From: Planctomycetota bacterium
GTDB lineage: Bacteria; Planctomycetota; Brocadiia; JAJRTI01
Length of the DNA stretch: 13,558 bases
NCBI GenBank assembly: GCA_024278415.1
Contig: JAJRTI010000924.1
Span: 1-13,558, forward strand
Direction: 5' to 3'
The position numbers and the translations under genes are program-made. Of the stretch, positions 6,732 to 13,558 are shown piece after piece. How positions within the stretch are numbered: position 1 is the first letter of the stretch; every line of letters begins with the position of its first letter. The notes under the pieces were generated by a model, which ran no database searches, had not been told where the DNA came from, and saw only the letters and a program-made list of their open reading frames with translations.

Positions 6732-8288
6732 GTGCTGTGCACATACCCGCTGTGCCTGCACATGACGACCGCCGCGCCGCACGGCGAGGAATCGTACGAT
6801 TCGCTGGTGTTCCTCTGGAATCTCTGGTGGGTGAGGAGCGCGGTATTCACAACGGGGACGAACCCTCTGGCCTGCGCGCTCATCGGCATGTCCGCGCCGG
6901 CCAACCTCTTCTTCCACACCCTCTGTCCGCTCAACGGCCTGCTGTCCGCGCCCGTGCAGTGGCTGGTGCCCGGCCCCCAGGGACTCTTCCTCGCCCACAA
7001 TCTGCTGCTGCTCTTCAGCTTCGCCGCGACGGGGCTATCCGTCTTCGCGCTCGCGCTTCACTGCACGCGCAGCATCCGCGGCTCGGTCGTGGCGGGCGCG
7101 CTCGTGGCTTTCTCCTCCTACCGGCTTGTTCACCTCGAACATGACAACCTGCTCGCCATCTACTGGGTGGCGCTAACGATGCTGTTCCTCCTCCGCCTCC
7201 TCCATCGCGGCCGGCTCAGCGACGGAATCGCTTGCGGCTTGTGCGCGGGGGCTGTGTTGTGGACCTCGTTTACGTACGCGTTCTTCTTGGCTCTGCTCGG
7301 ACCGGTATGGATTCTGGCCGCGGCCATTCAGCACCGGCGCCGGGGCATCGGCCGTGGCTGGCTGGCGGCCACCTTGGCGGCCGCGGTATTCGCCGCGGCG
7401 TGCCTGCCATTCGTGCGGCCGGCGCTCGAAGCGCTGGAACTCGAATGGCGGCCGACGCCCCTGGCCGAGTGTTCTGAGAAAGCCGCCAACGCGGCCGCGT
7501 TGGCCGCCCCTTTCTCGCCTCAGTCGTTCGCCGGCCGCCTGCTCGGCGCTCCGCCTGTGGCGTACCGAGGCGCGGACGTGAACGATACTCGCCTGGGCCT
7601 GCTGCTGACCGTCCTCGCCGGCCTGGGCCTCTTCTCAGCCCCATGGAAGCGGACGCGGCTGTGGGCGCTCACGGGCGCGTGCTTCCTCGTGTTCGCCCTG
7701 GGGCCGCGGCTGCACGTGCTCCAGTACACTTGCACGTGGCTGCCTCTGCCGTACGAATGGCTTTGGCGCGCTTTGCCCCTGTTCCGCATCTCCCGCGAGC
7801 CCGTGCGCTTTCTGGAGATCACCCGGCTTTGCATGGGAGTGCTGGCCGCTTTCGGCGTGCGGCATCTGCTGCGCTCGCCGCGCCGGGGCCGGGGGATTGC
7901 GGCCGGCCTCGTGCTCTTGGGCATCCTCATAGCTGAATCATGCACCGCGCCGATCCACTTGGTATCATGCCCCGTTCCGCAGGTGTACAACGCCATCGCC
8001 CGAACACCCGGCCCGGTCGCGGTGCTCGACCTGCCCATGGGCGACGACGTGCTGCTCAAGCACTACTTGTACTGGCAGACCGGGCACGGCCAACGCCTCG
8101 TGCGCGGGCTGCCCGCCCGGCGCATCAACACCCACACCGCGCTCTGGCGCCGGCTCGGCGCGTTGCACCACCCCCTCGGCCCCAAAGACAAGCGCCTGCT
8201 CGCCAAGCTCGGCATTCGCTTTGTCGTCTGGCATCATTCCTCCCCACACGCCAACGCACCGCTCGCGGACGACGAGCAAGTGTATTGA
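6732..8288 (+). CDS. Polytopic membrane protein, GT-C glycosyltransferase-like (true start upstream, unresolved)
   Basis: At least 518 residues. GTG 6732 is the first standard in-frame start, but it falls inside a hydrophobic segment that runs from about 6678 (L-K-A-I-G-L-S-A-A-F, then C-A-F-L-C-A-G-L), so the real N-terminus is longer; the in-frame stop upstream is at 6615-6617. Counting from 6732, E-S-Y-D-S-L with W-N-L-W-W (20-33) resembles the acidic first extracytoplasmic loop of GT-C sugar transferases. I see roughly nine hydrophobic stretches up to residue 405, then I-S-R-E-P-V-R-F near 352-359, and a soluble C-terminal part. This layout matches large, poorly characterised bacterial membrane proteins that may move sugars from lipid carriers to glycans. 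It ends 36 nt before the beta-helix gene and may share its transcript. The membrane nature is certain, the transferase role tentative. Confidence 0.65.
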   Translation: MLCTYPLCLHMTTAAPHGEESYDSLVFLWNLWWVRSAVFTTGTNPLACALIGMSAPANLFFHTLCPLNGLLSAPVQWLVPGPQGLFLAHNLLLLFSFAATGLSVFALALHCTRSIRGSVVAGALVAFSSYRLVHLEHDNLLAIYWVALTMLFLLRLLHRGRLSDGIACGLCAGAVLWTSFTYAFFLALLGPVWILAAAIQHRRRGIGRGWLAATLAAAVFAAACLPFVRPALEALELEWRPTPLAECSEKAANAAALAAPFSPQSFAGRLLGAPPVAYRGADVNDTRLGLLLTVLAGLGLFSAPWKRTRLWALTGACFLVFALGPRLHVLQYTCTWLPLPYEWLWRALPLFRISREPVRFLEITRLCMGVLAAFGVRHLLRSPRRGRGIAAGLVLLGILIAESCTAPIHLVSCPVPQVYNAIARTPGPVAVLDLPMGDDVLLKHYLYWQTGHGQRLVRGLPARRINTHTALWRRLGALHHPLGPKDKRLLAKLGIRFVVWHHSSPHANAPLADDEQVY

Positions 8289-8324
8289 CCCGCCGCCTCT
8301 CAACTCCAGGACAAAGGCTTTGCC

Positions 8325-10979
8325 ATGATTGTTAACACTCGTGTCCTCCTCGCGTGCCTCCTGACCGCCGCGGCCGCGGCGGGCCAAACGTTCCACGTGG
8401 CTCCCAGCGGCAGCGACTCCGCGCCGGGCACGCGGGCCAAGCCGTTCGCCACGCTCGCCCGCGCACGCGACGCGGTGCGCGCACTGAAAGCCGAGCAGGG
8501 CCTCCGCGCGCCGGTGCGCGTGCTCCTGGCTGACGGCACGTACTTCCTCGACGGCACGTTCGCTCTCACGCCCGCGGACTCCGGCACGGCCGCGTGCCCC
8601 ATCACGTACGCCGCGGCCCCCGGCGCCAAGCCCGTCCTCTCCGGAGGCCGGCGCATCACCGGATGGCGCAAAGAGGCCGACGGCCTCTGGGCCGCGGACG
8701 TGCCGGACGCCAAGTCCGGCCAATGGACCTTTCGCCAACTCTTTGTCAACGGCCACCGCCGCACGCTGGCGCGGCATCCCAACAAGGGCTACTTTCGCAT
8801 CCAAGGCCGCGCCGCGGCGCTCGTGGATCCTGCGACTGGCAAGGAGAAGGACTCGTCGAAGATCGCGTTCCGCTTCAACCCCGGCGACATCAAGCCGTGG
8901 CCTGACCTGACCGACATCAACGCGGTCGTCTTCCGCAACTGGGAGACCGCGATGCTGCGCCTGGAGTCCGTGGACCCCAAACTCAACACCGTCAAGTTCA
9001 CCGGCCCCATGAAGTGGGCGTTCAAGCCGCGCAGCCGCTACTACATCGAAAACGCGCCGGACGCGCTCGACGCGCCGGGCGAGTGGCGCCTCGACAAGCG
9101 CCAGGGAGTGCTCCACTACCGGCCCATGCCCGGCGAAGATATGGCGACGGCTGAAGTGATCGCGCCGCGGCTCAAGTACCTCGTGCGCATCCAGGGCGAG
9201 GCGGAGGCCGGCCTGCTCGTGAGCCACGTGCGCTTCGAGGGCCTGTCGTTCCAGCACGCCGCGTATCGCTTGGAGCCCCAGGGCCATAGCGACTGGCAGG
9301 CCGCGGTCACGGTCGAGGCCGCGATCCAGGCCGATGGCGCGCAAGCCATCGAGGTGACGCGTTGCGAGGTCAAGCACGTGGGCGGGTACGGCATCTGGTT
9401 CCGGCAGGGTTGCTCGCTGGTGCGCATCGAGCAGTGCGAGGTCGCGGACTGCGGCGCGGGCGGCGTGCGGTTTGGTGAGCCGGGCCGGCGCGAGGGCCCG
9501 CTCGCCACGCACCACAACGTGCTCACCAACAGCTTCATCCACGACATCGGCCACCTGCACTACGGCGCAATCGGCGTGTGGGTCGGCCAAGCCAGCGACA
9601 ACGAGATCACGCACAACGAGATCTGCGACACGAACTACACCGGCGTGTCCGTCGGCTGGTCGTGGGGATTCCGCCCCACCACGTGCCACCGCAACAAGAT
9701 CGAGTTCAACCACATCCACCACATCGCCCGCGGCGTGCTCTTCGACTTGGGCGCGATCTACACGCTCGGCATCTCCACAGGCACGACTATCCGCAACAAC
9801 CTCATCCACCACTCGTGGGGCTGGGAGGAGGGCTACGGCGCCGGCGGCATCTACCCCGACGAAGGCAGCTCCGGCATCCTCATCGAAAACAACGTTGTGT
9901 ATGAGACCGAGTCCGGCGGCTTGACCGTGCACTACGGCCGGGATCTCGTAGTGCGCAACAACATCTTCGCGTTCGGCCGCGACGCGCAAATCCATCTCGG
10001 CCGGAAGGACAAGAAGTCGTCCATGACGTTCGAGCGGAACATCGTCTACTTCCGCGAGGGCGCGCTGATCCGGCGCATGAGCACGCTCGTGGCGGATCGG
10101 AACGTGTACTTCAACACGAGCGGCGAAGATTTGGAGTTCCCCGGCGGGCGCACGTTCGTGCAATGGCAGGCCGAAGGGTACGACCAGCACTCGATCGTCG
10201 CGGACCCGCTGTTCGTGGACGCGGAGCGCTACGACTTCCGGCTCAAGCCGGACTCGCCCGCGTTCAAGCTTGGCTTCAAGCCCATCGACCTATCCAAGGT
10301 CGGGCTCTATGGCGATCCGGAATGGGTGGCCAAGCCGAAGCGGATCAAACGGCCACTCACGAAGATCCCGCCCAAGTACCAAGCCCCGCCGCAACTGGTC
10401 GACGACGGTTTCGAACTGAGCCCGGTCGGCGGCGCAGCCGACCTCGCGTACACATACGACGAGAACGGCGCGGCCTCGATCCGGGTGACCGACGAGATCG
10501 CGGCGTCCGGGCACAAGTGCCTGAAGTTCATCGACGCGGCAGGCCTCAAGCACTCGTGGAACCCGCACATGCACTACACGCCGCGGGTGAAGGAGGGCCT
10601 GCTGCGGTTCACGTTCGACCTCCGCTTCGAGCCGGGCGCGGTCATCTGGCACGAATGGCGCGACCGAAGCCAGCCCTACCGGGTCGGCCCCAGCATGGGC
10701 ATCGACGCGCAAGGCCTATTCCGGATCAAGGACGGGCCGACCATGCCCCTGCCGGCGAACGAGTGGATCCATTTCGACATCACGTGGGGAGCCGGCAAGG
10801 CCGGCACGGGCACATACGACGTGGCGGTCGCCGTGCCAGGCCAGGAGCCGCGGCGCTTCGAGAAACTCCCCTGCAACCCCAAGTGCAAGACGCTGGACTG
10901 GCTCGGATTCATCAGCAACGCGACGGACCGCCGCGTGTTCTACTTGGACAATGTGAAGCTACAGATCGTGGGCAAGTGA
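8325..10979 (+). CDS. Secreted right-handed beta-helix protein with C-terminal beta-rich domain
   Basis: 884 residues. Residues 1-20 form a signal peptide (hydrophobic L-L-A-C-L-L-T and an alanine run, likely cut near A-G-Q). Next comes F-H-V-A-P-S-G-S-D-S and the P-F-A-T-L-A-R-A-R-D-A-V-R block (about 23-53), the usual opening of pectate-lyase-like beta-helix proteins. The coil region spans about 290-630, with repeated N-N/H-N ladders such as I-R-N-N-L-I-H-H and I-E-N-N-V-V-Y. From about 688 a separate domain begins (Q-L-V-D-D-G-F-E-L), probably a jelly-roll, ending at residue 884. Beta-helix proteins of this type are lyases, hydrolases or binding proteins acting on plant or algal polysaccharides; which one this is cannot be read off. 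AAAGG (8314-8318 area) serves as a weak ribosome binding site. It lies between the membrane protein and the CBM9-type gene, fitting a glycan-degradation cluster. Confidence 0.8.
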   Translation: MIVNTRVLLACLLTAAAAAGQTFHVAPSGSDSAPGTRAKPFATLARARDAVRALKAEQGLRAPVRVLLADGTYFLDGTFALTPADSGTAACPITYAAAPGAKPVLSGGRRITGWRKEADGLWAADVPDAKSGQWTFRQLFVNGHRRTLARHPNKGYFRIQGRAAALVDPATGKEKDSSKIAFRFNPGDIKPWPDLTDINAVVFRNWETAMLRLESVDPKLNTVKFTGPMKWAFKPRSRYYIENAPDALDAPGEWRLDKRQGVLHYRPMPGEDMATAEVIAPRLKYLVRIQGEAEAGLLVSHVRFEGLSFQHAAYRLEPQGHSDWQAAVTVEAAIQADGAQAIEVTRCEVKHVGGYGIWFRQGCSLVRIEQCEVADCGAGGVRFGEPGRREGPLATHHNVLTNSFIHDIGHLHYGAIGVWVGQASDNEITHNEICDTNYTGVSVGWSWGFRPTTCHRNKIEFNHIHHIARGVLFDLGAIYTLGISTGTTIRNNLIHHSWGWEEGYGAGGIYPDEGSSGILIENNVVYETESGGLTVHYGRDLVVRNNIFAFGRDAQIHLGRKDKKSSMTFERNIVYFREGALIRRMSTLVADRNVYFNTSGEDLEFPGGRTFVQWQAEGYDQHSIVADPLFVDAERYDFRLKPDSPAFKLGFKPIDLSKVGLYGDPEWVAKPKRIKRPLTKIPPKYQAPPQLVDDGFELSPVGGAADLAYTYDENGAASIRVTDEIAASGHKCLKFIDAAGLKHSWNPHMHYTPRVKEGLLRFTFDLRFEPGAVIWHEWRDRSQPYRVGPSMGIDAQGLFRIKDGPTMPLPANEWIHFDITWGAGKAGTGTYDVAVAVPGQEPRRFEKLPCNPKCKTLDWLGFISNATDRRVFYLDNVKLQIVGK

Positions 10980-11096
10980 CGGGCTTCTCAGCACTCACGC
11001 CCAGTGTTTCCGTTGGCGGTCGAGACGCACACCTATGCTGTGGGCGCCAGACTCTGCAATGTCGACCCTACCAACCCGGAACCGGAGACCATTGAA

Positions 11097-13558
11097 ATGA
11101 TGCGACGTTCTGCGTGCATGGCCGCGGCATGGTTTGCGGCCGCGGCTGTCTTAGCGGGGGCGCAAACACCCCAAAAGCGCACGGCTCGCGCCGTACGAGT
11201 CAGAAGCGCGCTCACGATCGATGGCGTGCCCGACGAGCCGGCTTGGCAAGCCGCGCCGGCGAACACGGGGTTCATGCGCCCACTCTCGCGCTCCATGTCC
11301 GGCGCGCTCGCCAGCGGCAAGCCCGTGCCGCAAGAAGCCCAGACCGAGTTTCGCGTGCTGTACGACGATGCCACGCTCTACATCGGCATCGTGTGCCACG
11401 AGCCGCACCCGGAGCAAATCCAGATCAAGGCCACCGAGCCGCACGACGATGCCCTGTGGGCGGACGACGACGTCGAGATCTTCATCGACCCCACCGGCGC
11501 GCGCAACACGTACTACCAGTTCGCCGTGAATGCGAAAGGCATGAAGACCGATCTGTATCTGATCGAGAAGGGCAACACCGGCCTCGGCGGCTGGTCCACC
11601 GTGTGGACCGCGAAGACGAAGATCGCCGCTGACCGCTGGACCGCGGAGATCGCCATTCCCTTCGCGGCGTTCCACCTCGCGCCCATCGCCGCGGACCGGC
11701 CGTGGGCGTTCCAAGTGTGCCGCACACGCAAGCCCAAGCCGGCGTACTACAGCGTGTGGAGCCCGGCGTCCGGGTATCACAAAATCGACGAGATCGGCTA
11801 TTTGGCTGGCATCAAGCTCTCCAAGCAGGTGCTGCCGCTGCTGGGCGAGAAGCCTGAGTTCCAGCTCGACCCGGCCGGCAACGGCTATGCGGTGCGCGCG
11901 AGCCTCTGGCTGGAGAACATGGCTTCGCGGCCATTCGACGGCGCGGTGACGCTCAAGATCGACACGCCCGGCGCGGCCCGCGGCACGGCCTCGGTCAAGC
12001 TGGCCCCGGGGGAGCGGCGCCGGGTCACACTGGCCGGCGCGGCCGTGCCCCAACCGGGCAAGTACACGTATTACTTCACGGCTCGCGAGCGCAACGCGTC
12101 GGCCGACTGCTTTGCGCGCCGGTACCTCGGCTGGCTCCGGTACGAGACGTTCCAGTTGCGCGTCACCAGCCCCCACTACCGCGACACCATCTACGCTACC
12201 CAGCAAGTCGACGCGATCGCGGGCCGCGTCGATTTCGCCCTGCCCAAGAAAAAGCTTCGGAACATGTGGTTGGAGGTGACGCTGGCCAGCCCCGGCGGCC
12301 GCGAACGCCAACAGGTGACGCGGCCGATCCGCCAGCAGCGGGTGGACTTCTCCTTCCCCATGTGGGACCCGGCCGTGGGCGAGTATCCGTTGCGCGTGCG
12401 CCTGATGTCAAAGCAAGGGCGCAGAAACGCCGTCGTGGCCAGCCAGACGCGCGTGATCCGCCGCCTGGGCCGCGCGGCCGGTGTCGAGGCCCGCGTGGAC
12501 CGAGGCGGCAACCTCTGCATCAACGGCGTCCCCCTGTTCGTGCGCGGCTGGTATGGGTCGCAGGGCTACAGGGTCTCTGCCGCGTCGTTCCCGTACGCGC
12601 AACTGCCGCGCAGCACGAACTTCATGATGGGCGGCGGCGAGGAGCAGGCCGTGCGCCAGGGCTTCTACACGCTCTGCGGCCTGGCGCGCATCGTGCCTGA
12701 CAGCCGCAAGGACGAGCCGCTCGCCGAGGACGTGAAGCGCAAGGTGCGCGCAGCCATCGCGCGCGTGCGCTACGACTCGCACGTGATTGGCTACTACCTG
12801 TCCGACGAGCCGGAGTGCCGGGGCGTATCGCCGGAGTATCTGAAGTCGGCGTACGAGTTCATCAAGGAACTCGATCCCTACCGGTTCGTGCTGATCGTGA
12901 GCCGAGCCCCGGCTCGGTACGTCGAGGCCTGTGACGTGATCTGTCCTCACCCGTACCTCAGCCCCCGTGTGGACAAGGGCGTGCGCAAGTTCGGCAACCC
13001 GACGAAGAAGCTGATCACGGTGACGCGCGAGGCCGTTGCCGCGGCGAAGGGGCGCAAGGCCGCGTGGATCATGCCGCAGACGTTCCGCTACCGCGGCGCG
13101 GCCCATCCCAACTTCGCCGAGTCGAGGTGGTTCACCATGGCCGGCGTGGCTAATGGCGTCAAGGGCGTGGTGCCGTTCATCTTCAACGGCTACTGGAACC
13201 ATCTGGAGAGCCGCATCGCCATGACCTACGTGTTCGAGGAGCTGGCGTTCCTCGAGGCACCATGGGTCGCGGCCAACGCAGACGTGCCCATCGAGATCGC
13301 TTCGGACGCGCCGGTCAGCGCGGTGGCCAAGCTGTACGGCCCGGCCAAACGTCGAGTGAAGCATCTGTACATCGTAGCCGTGAACGAGACGCGCACGCCC
13401 ACCAAGGCCACCTTCCGCGTGCCCGCGATAGCCCAAGCGCGCATCAAGGACCGGCTCGTGGTGCTGCGCGAGGACCGGCTGGTCAAGGTCAACGGCTCCA
13501 CGTTCACCGACAGCTTCGGCCCGCTGGGCGTACACGTGTACACGACCAACGACCGGCT
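11097..13558 (+). CDS. Secreted CBM9-like / TIM-barrel glycoside hydrolase-like protein (3' partial)
   Basis: The frame is open from the ATG at 11097 to the last base: 820 complete codons with no stop. GGAGA (11084-11088) lies 8 nt upstream; the next codon is also ATG. A signal peptide covers about residues 1-22 (A-A-A-W-F-A-A-A-A-V-L-A-G-A). A CBM9-like/DOMON-type sugar-binding domain follows at about 35-240: L-T-I-D-G-V-P-D-E-P-A-W (39-50), L-Y-I-G-I (94-98), D-D-D-V-E-I-F-I-D (123-131) and W-T-A-E-I-A-I-P (181-188). After a beta-rich middle (about 245-470), N-G-V-P-L-F-V-R-G-W (near 478-487) opens a TIM-barrel-like part with Y-Y-L-S-D-E-P-E (566-573; D570, E571) and W-I-M-P-Q-T-F (657-663). 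Such proteins act outside the cell on polysaccharides. The 117-base gap before it holds no clear promoter. The CBM9 call is firm; hydrolase activity is inferred. Confidence 0.75.
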   Translation, partial: MMRRSACMAAAWFAAAAVLAGAQTPQKRTARAVRVRSALTIDGVPDEPAWQAAPANTGFMRPLSRSMSGALASGKPVPQEAQTEFRVLYDDATLYIGIVCHEPHPEQIQIKATEPHDDALWADDDVEIFIDPTGARNTYYQFAVNAKGMKTDLYLIEKGNTGLGGWSTVWTAKTKIAADRWTAEIAIPFAAFHLAPIAADRPWAFQVCRTRKPKPAYYSVWSPASGYHKIDEIGYLAGIKLSKQVLPLLGEKPEFQLDPAGNGYAVRASLWLENMASRPFDGAVTLKIDTPGAARGTASVKLAPGERRRVTLAGAAVPQPGKYTYYFTARERNASADCFARRYLGWLRYETFQLRVTSPHYRDTIYATQQVDAIAGRVDFALPKKKLRNMWLEVTLASPGGRERQQVTRPIRQQRVDFSFPMWDPAVGEYPLRVRLMSKQGRRNAVVASQTRVIRRLGRAAGVEARVDRGGNLCINGVPLFVRGWYGSQGYRVSAASFPYAQLPRSTNFMMGGGEEQAVRQGFYTLCGLARIVPDSRKDEPLAEDVKRKVRAAIARVRYDSHVIGYYLSDEPECRGVSPEYLKSAYEFIKELDPYRFVLIVSRAPARYVEACDVICPHPYLSPRVDKGVRKFGNPTKKLITVTREAVAAAKGRKAAWIMPQTFRYRGAAHPNFAESRWFTMAGVANGVKGVVPFIFNGYWNHLESRIAMTYVFEELAFLEAPWVAANADVPIEIASDAPVSAVAKLYGPAKRRVKHLYIVAVNETRTPTKATFRVPAIAQARIKDRLVVLREDRLVKVNGSTFTDSFGPLGVHVYTTNDR

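Noticed and set aside
5321..7144. 607-codon + strand frame bridging the solute-binding protein and the membrane protein
   Set aside because: Out of frame with both genes, composed mainly of R, A, P, H and Q, as expected for an off-frame reading of GC-rich coding DNA.
7965..10190. Long open frame on the minus strand (741 codons) under the membrane and beta-helix genes
   Set aside because: It is a shadow produced by GC-rich third positions of the + strand genes. It spans two well-supported genes, shows no family motif and is rich in low-information A/R/V/H runs.
10981..11002. GGGC/GCCC pairing just after the beta-helix gene as a terminator
   Set aside because: Only four base pairs around a 14-nt loop and no T-run.
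11013..11039. Promoter-like pair TTGGCG and TATGCT before the CBM9-type gene
   Set aside because: Spacing is only 15 bp and the hexamers are only partial matches, so it is not separable from chance.
12408..13535. 375-codon minus-strand frame at the right end
   Set aside because: Antisense to the CBM9/TIM-barrel gene, whose frame is open throughout and carries clear domain motifs.

Overview
The window is a GC-rich stretch with seven genes, all on the + strand. Both ends cut through an open reading frame. The best taxonomic marker is an 80-residue protein at 3451-3693. Its N-terminal half (M-S-x-H-K-S-L, then R-x-V-L-T-R-x-E-R, then S-V-F-G-L-P-K) matches the 'small basic protein' family known from Chlamydiae, Verrucomicrobia and related PVC lineages. 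Large secreted polysaccharide-active proteins, including beta-helix and CBM9-type ones, also fit an uncultivated PVC-type bacterium that feeds on complex glycans. No genus can be named from the sequence alone.

Layout: (1) 1-3243, a heparinase II/III-type polysaccharide lyase-like protein whose N-terminus lies outside the window. (2) 3244-4807, a two-gene unit: the small basic protein, with a near-consensus sigma-70 promoter, a structured leader of about 134 nt and the strongest Shine-Dalgarno in the window, followed 10 nt later by a class I PLP-dependent aminotransferase. (3) 4989-6458, a solute-binding protein of the ABC sugar-uptake type, without permease genes next to it. (4) About 6668-8288, a polytopic membrane protein resembling GT-C glycosyltransferases, whose N-terminus cannot be started cleanly in the present sequence. 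(5) 8325-10979, a secreted right-handed beta-helix protein with an extra C-terminal beta-rich domain. (6) 11097 to the end, a secreted protein with a CBM9-like N-terminal domain and a TIM-barrel, glycoside-hydrolase-like C-terminal part. It is open to the last base.

Functionally, the heparinase-like protein, the beta-helix protein and the CBM9/TIM-barrel protein look like exported tools for binding and breaking polysaccharides, and the solute-binding protein could capture the released sugars. The small basic protein and aminotransferase pair looks like a housekeeping island inside this accessory set. I see no rRNA, tRNA, CRISPR array, transposase or phage gene. The clearest under-described elements are the leader of the small basic protein gene, the acidic tail of that protein, and an imperfect 108-bp inverted repeat at 4818-4925. 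I do not see strong evidence for a wholly new multi-gene system.
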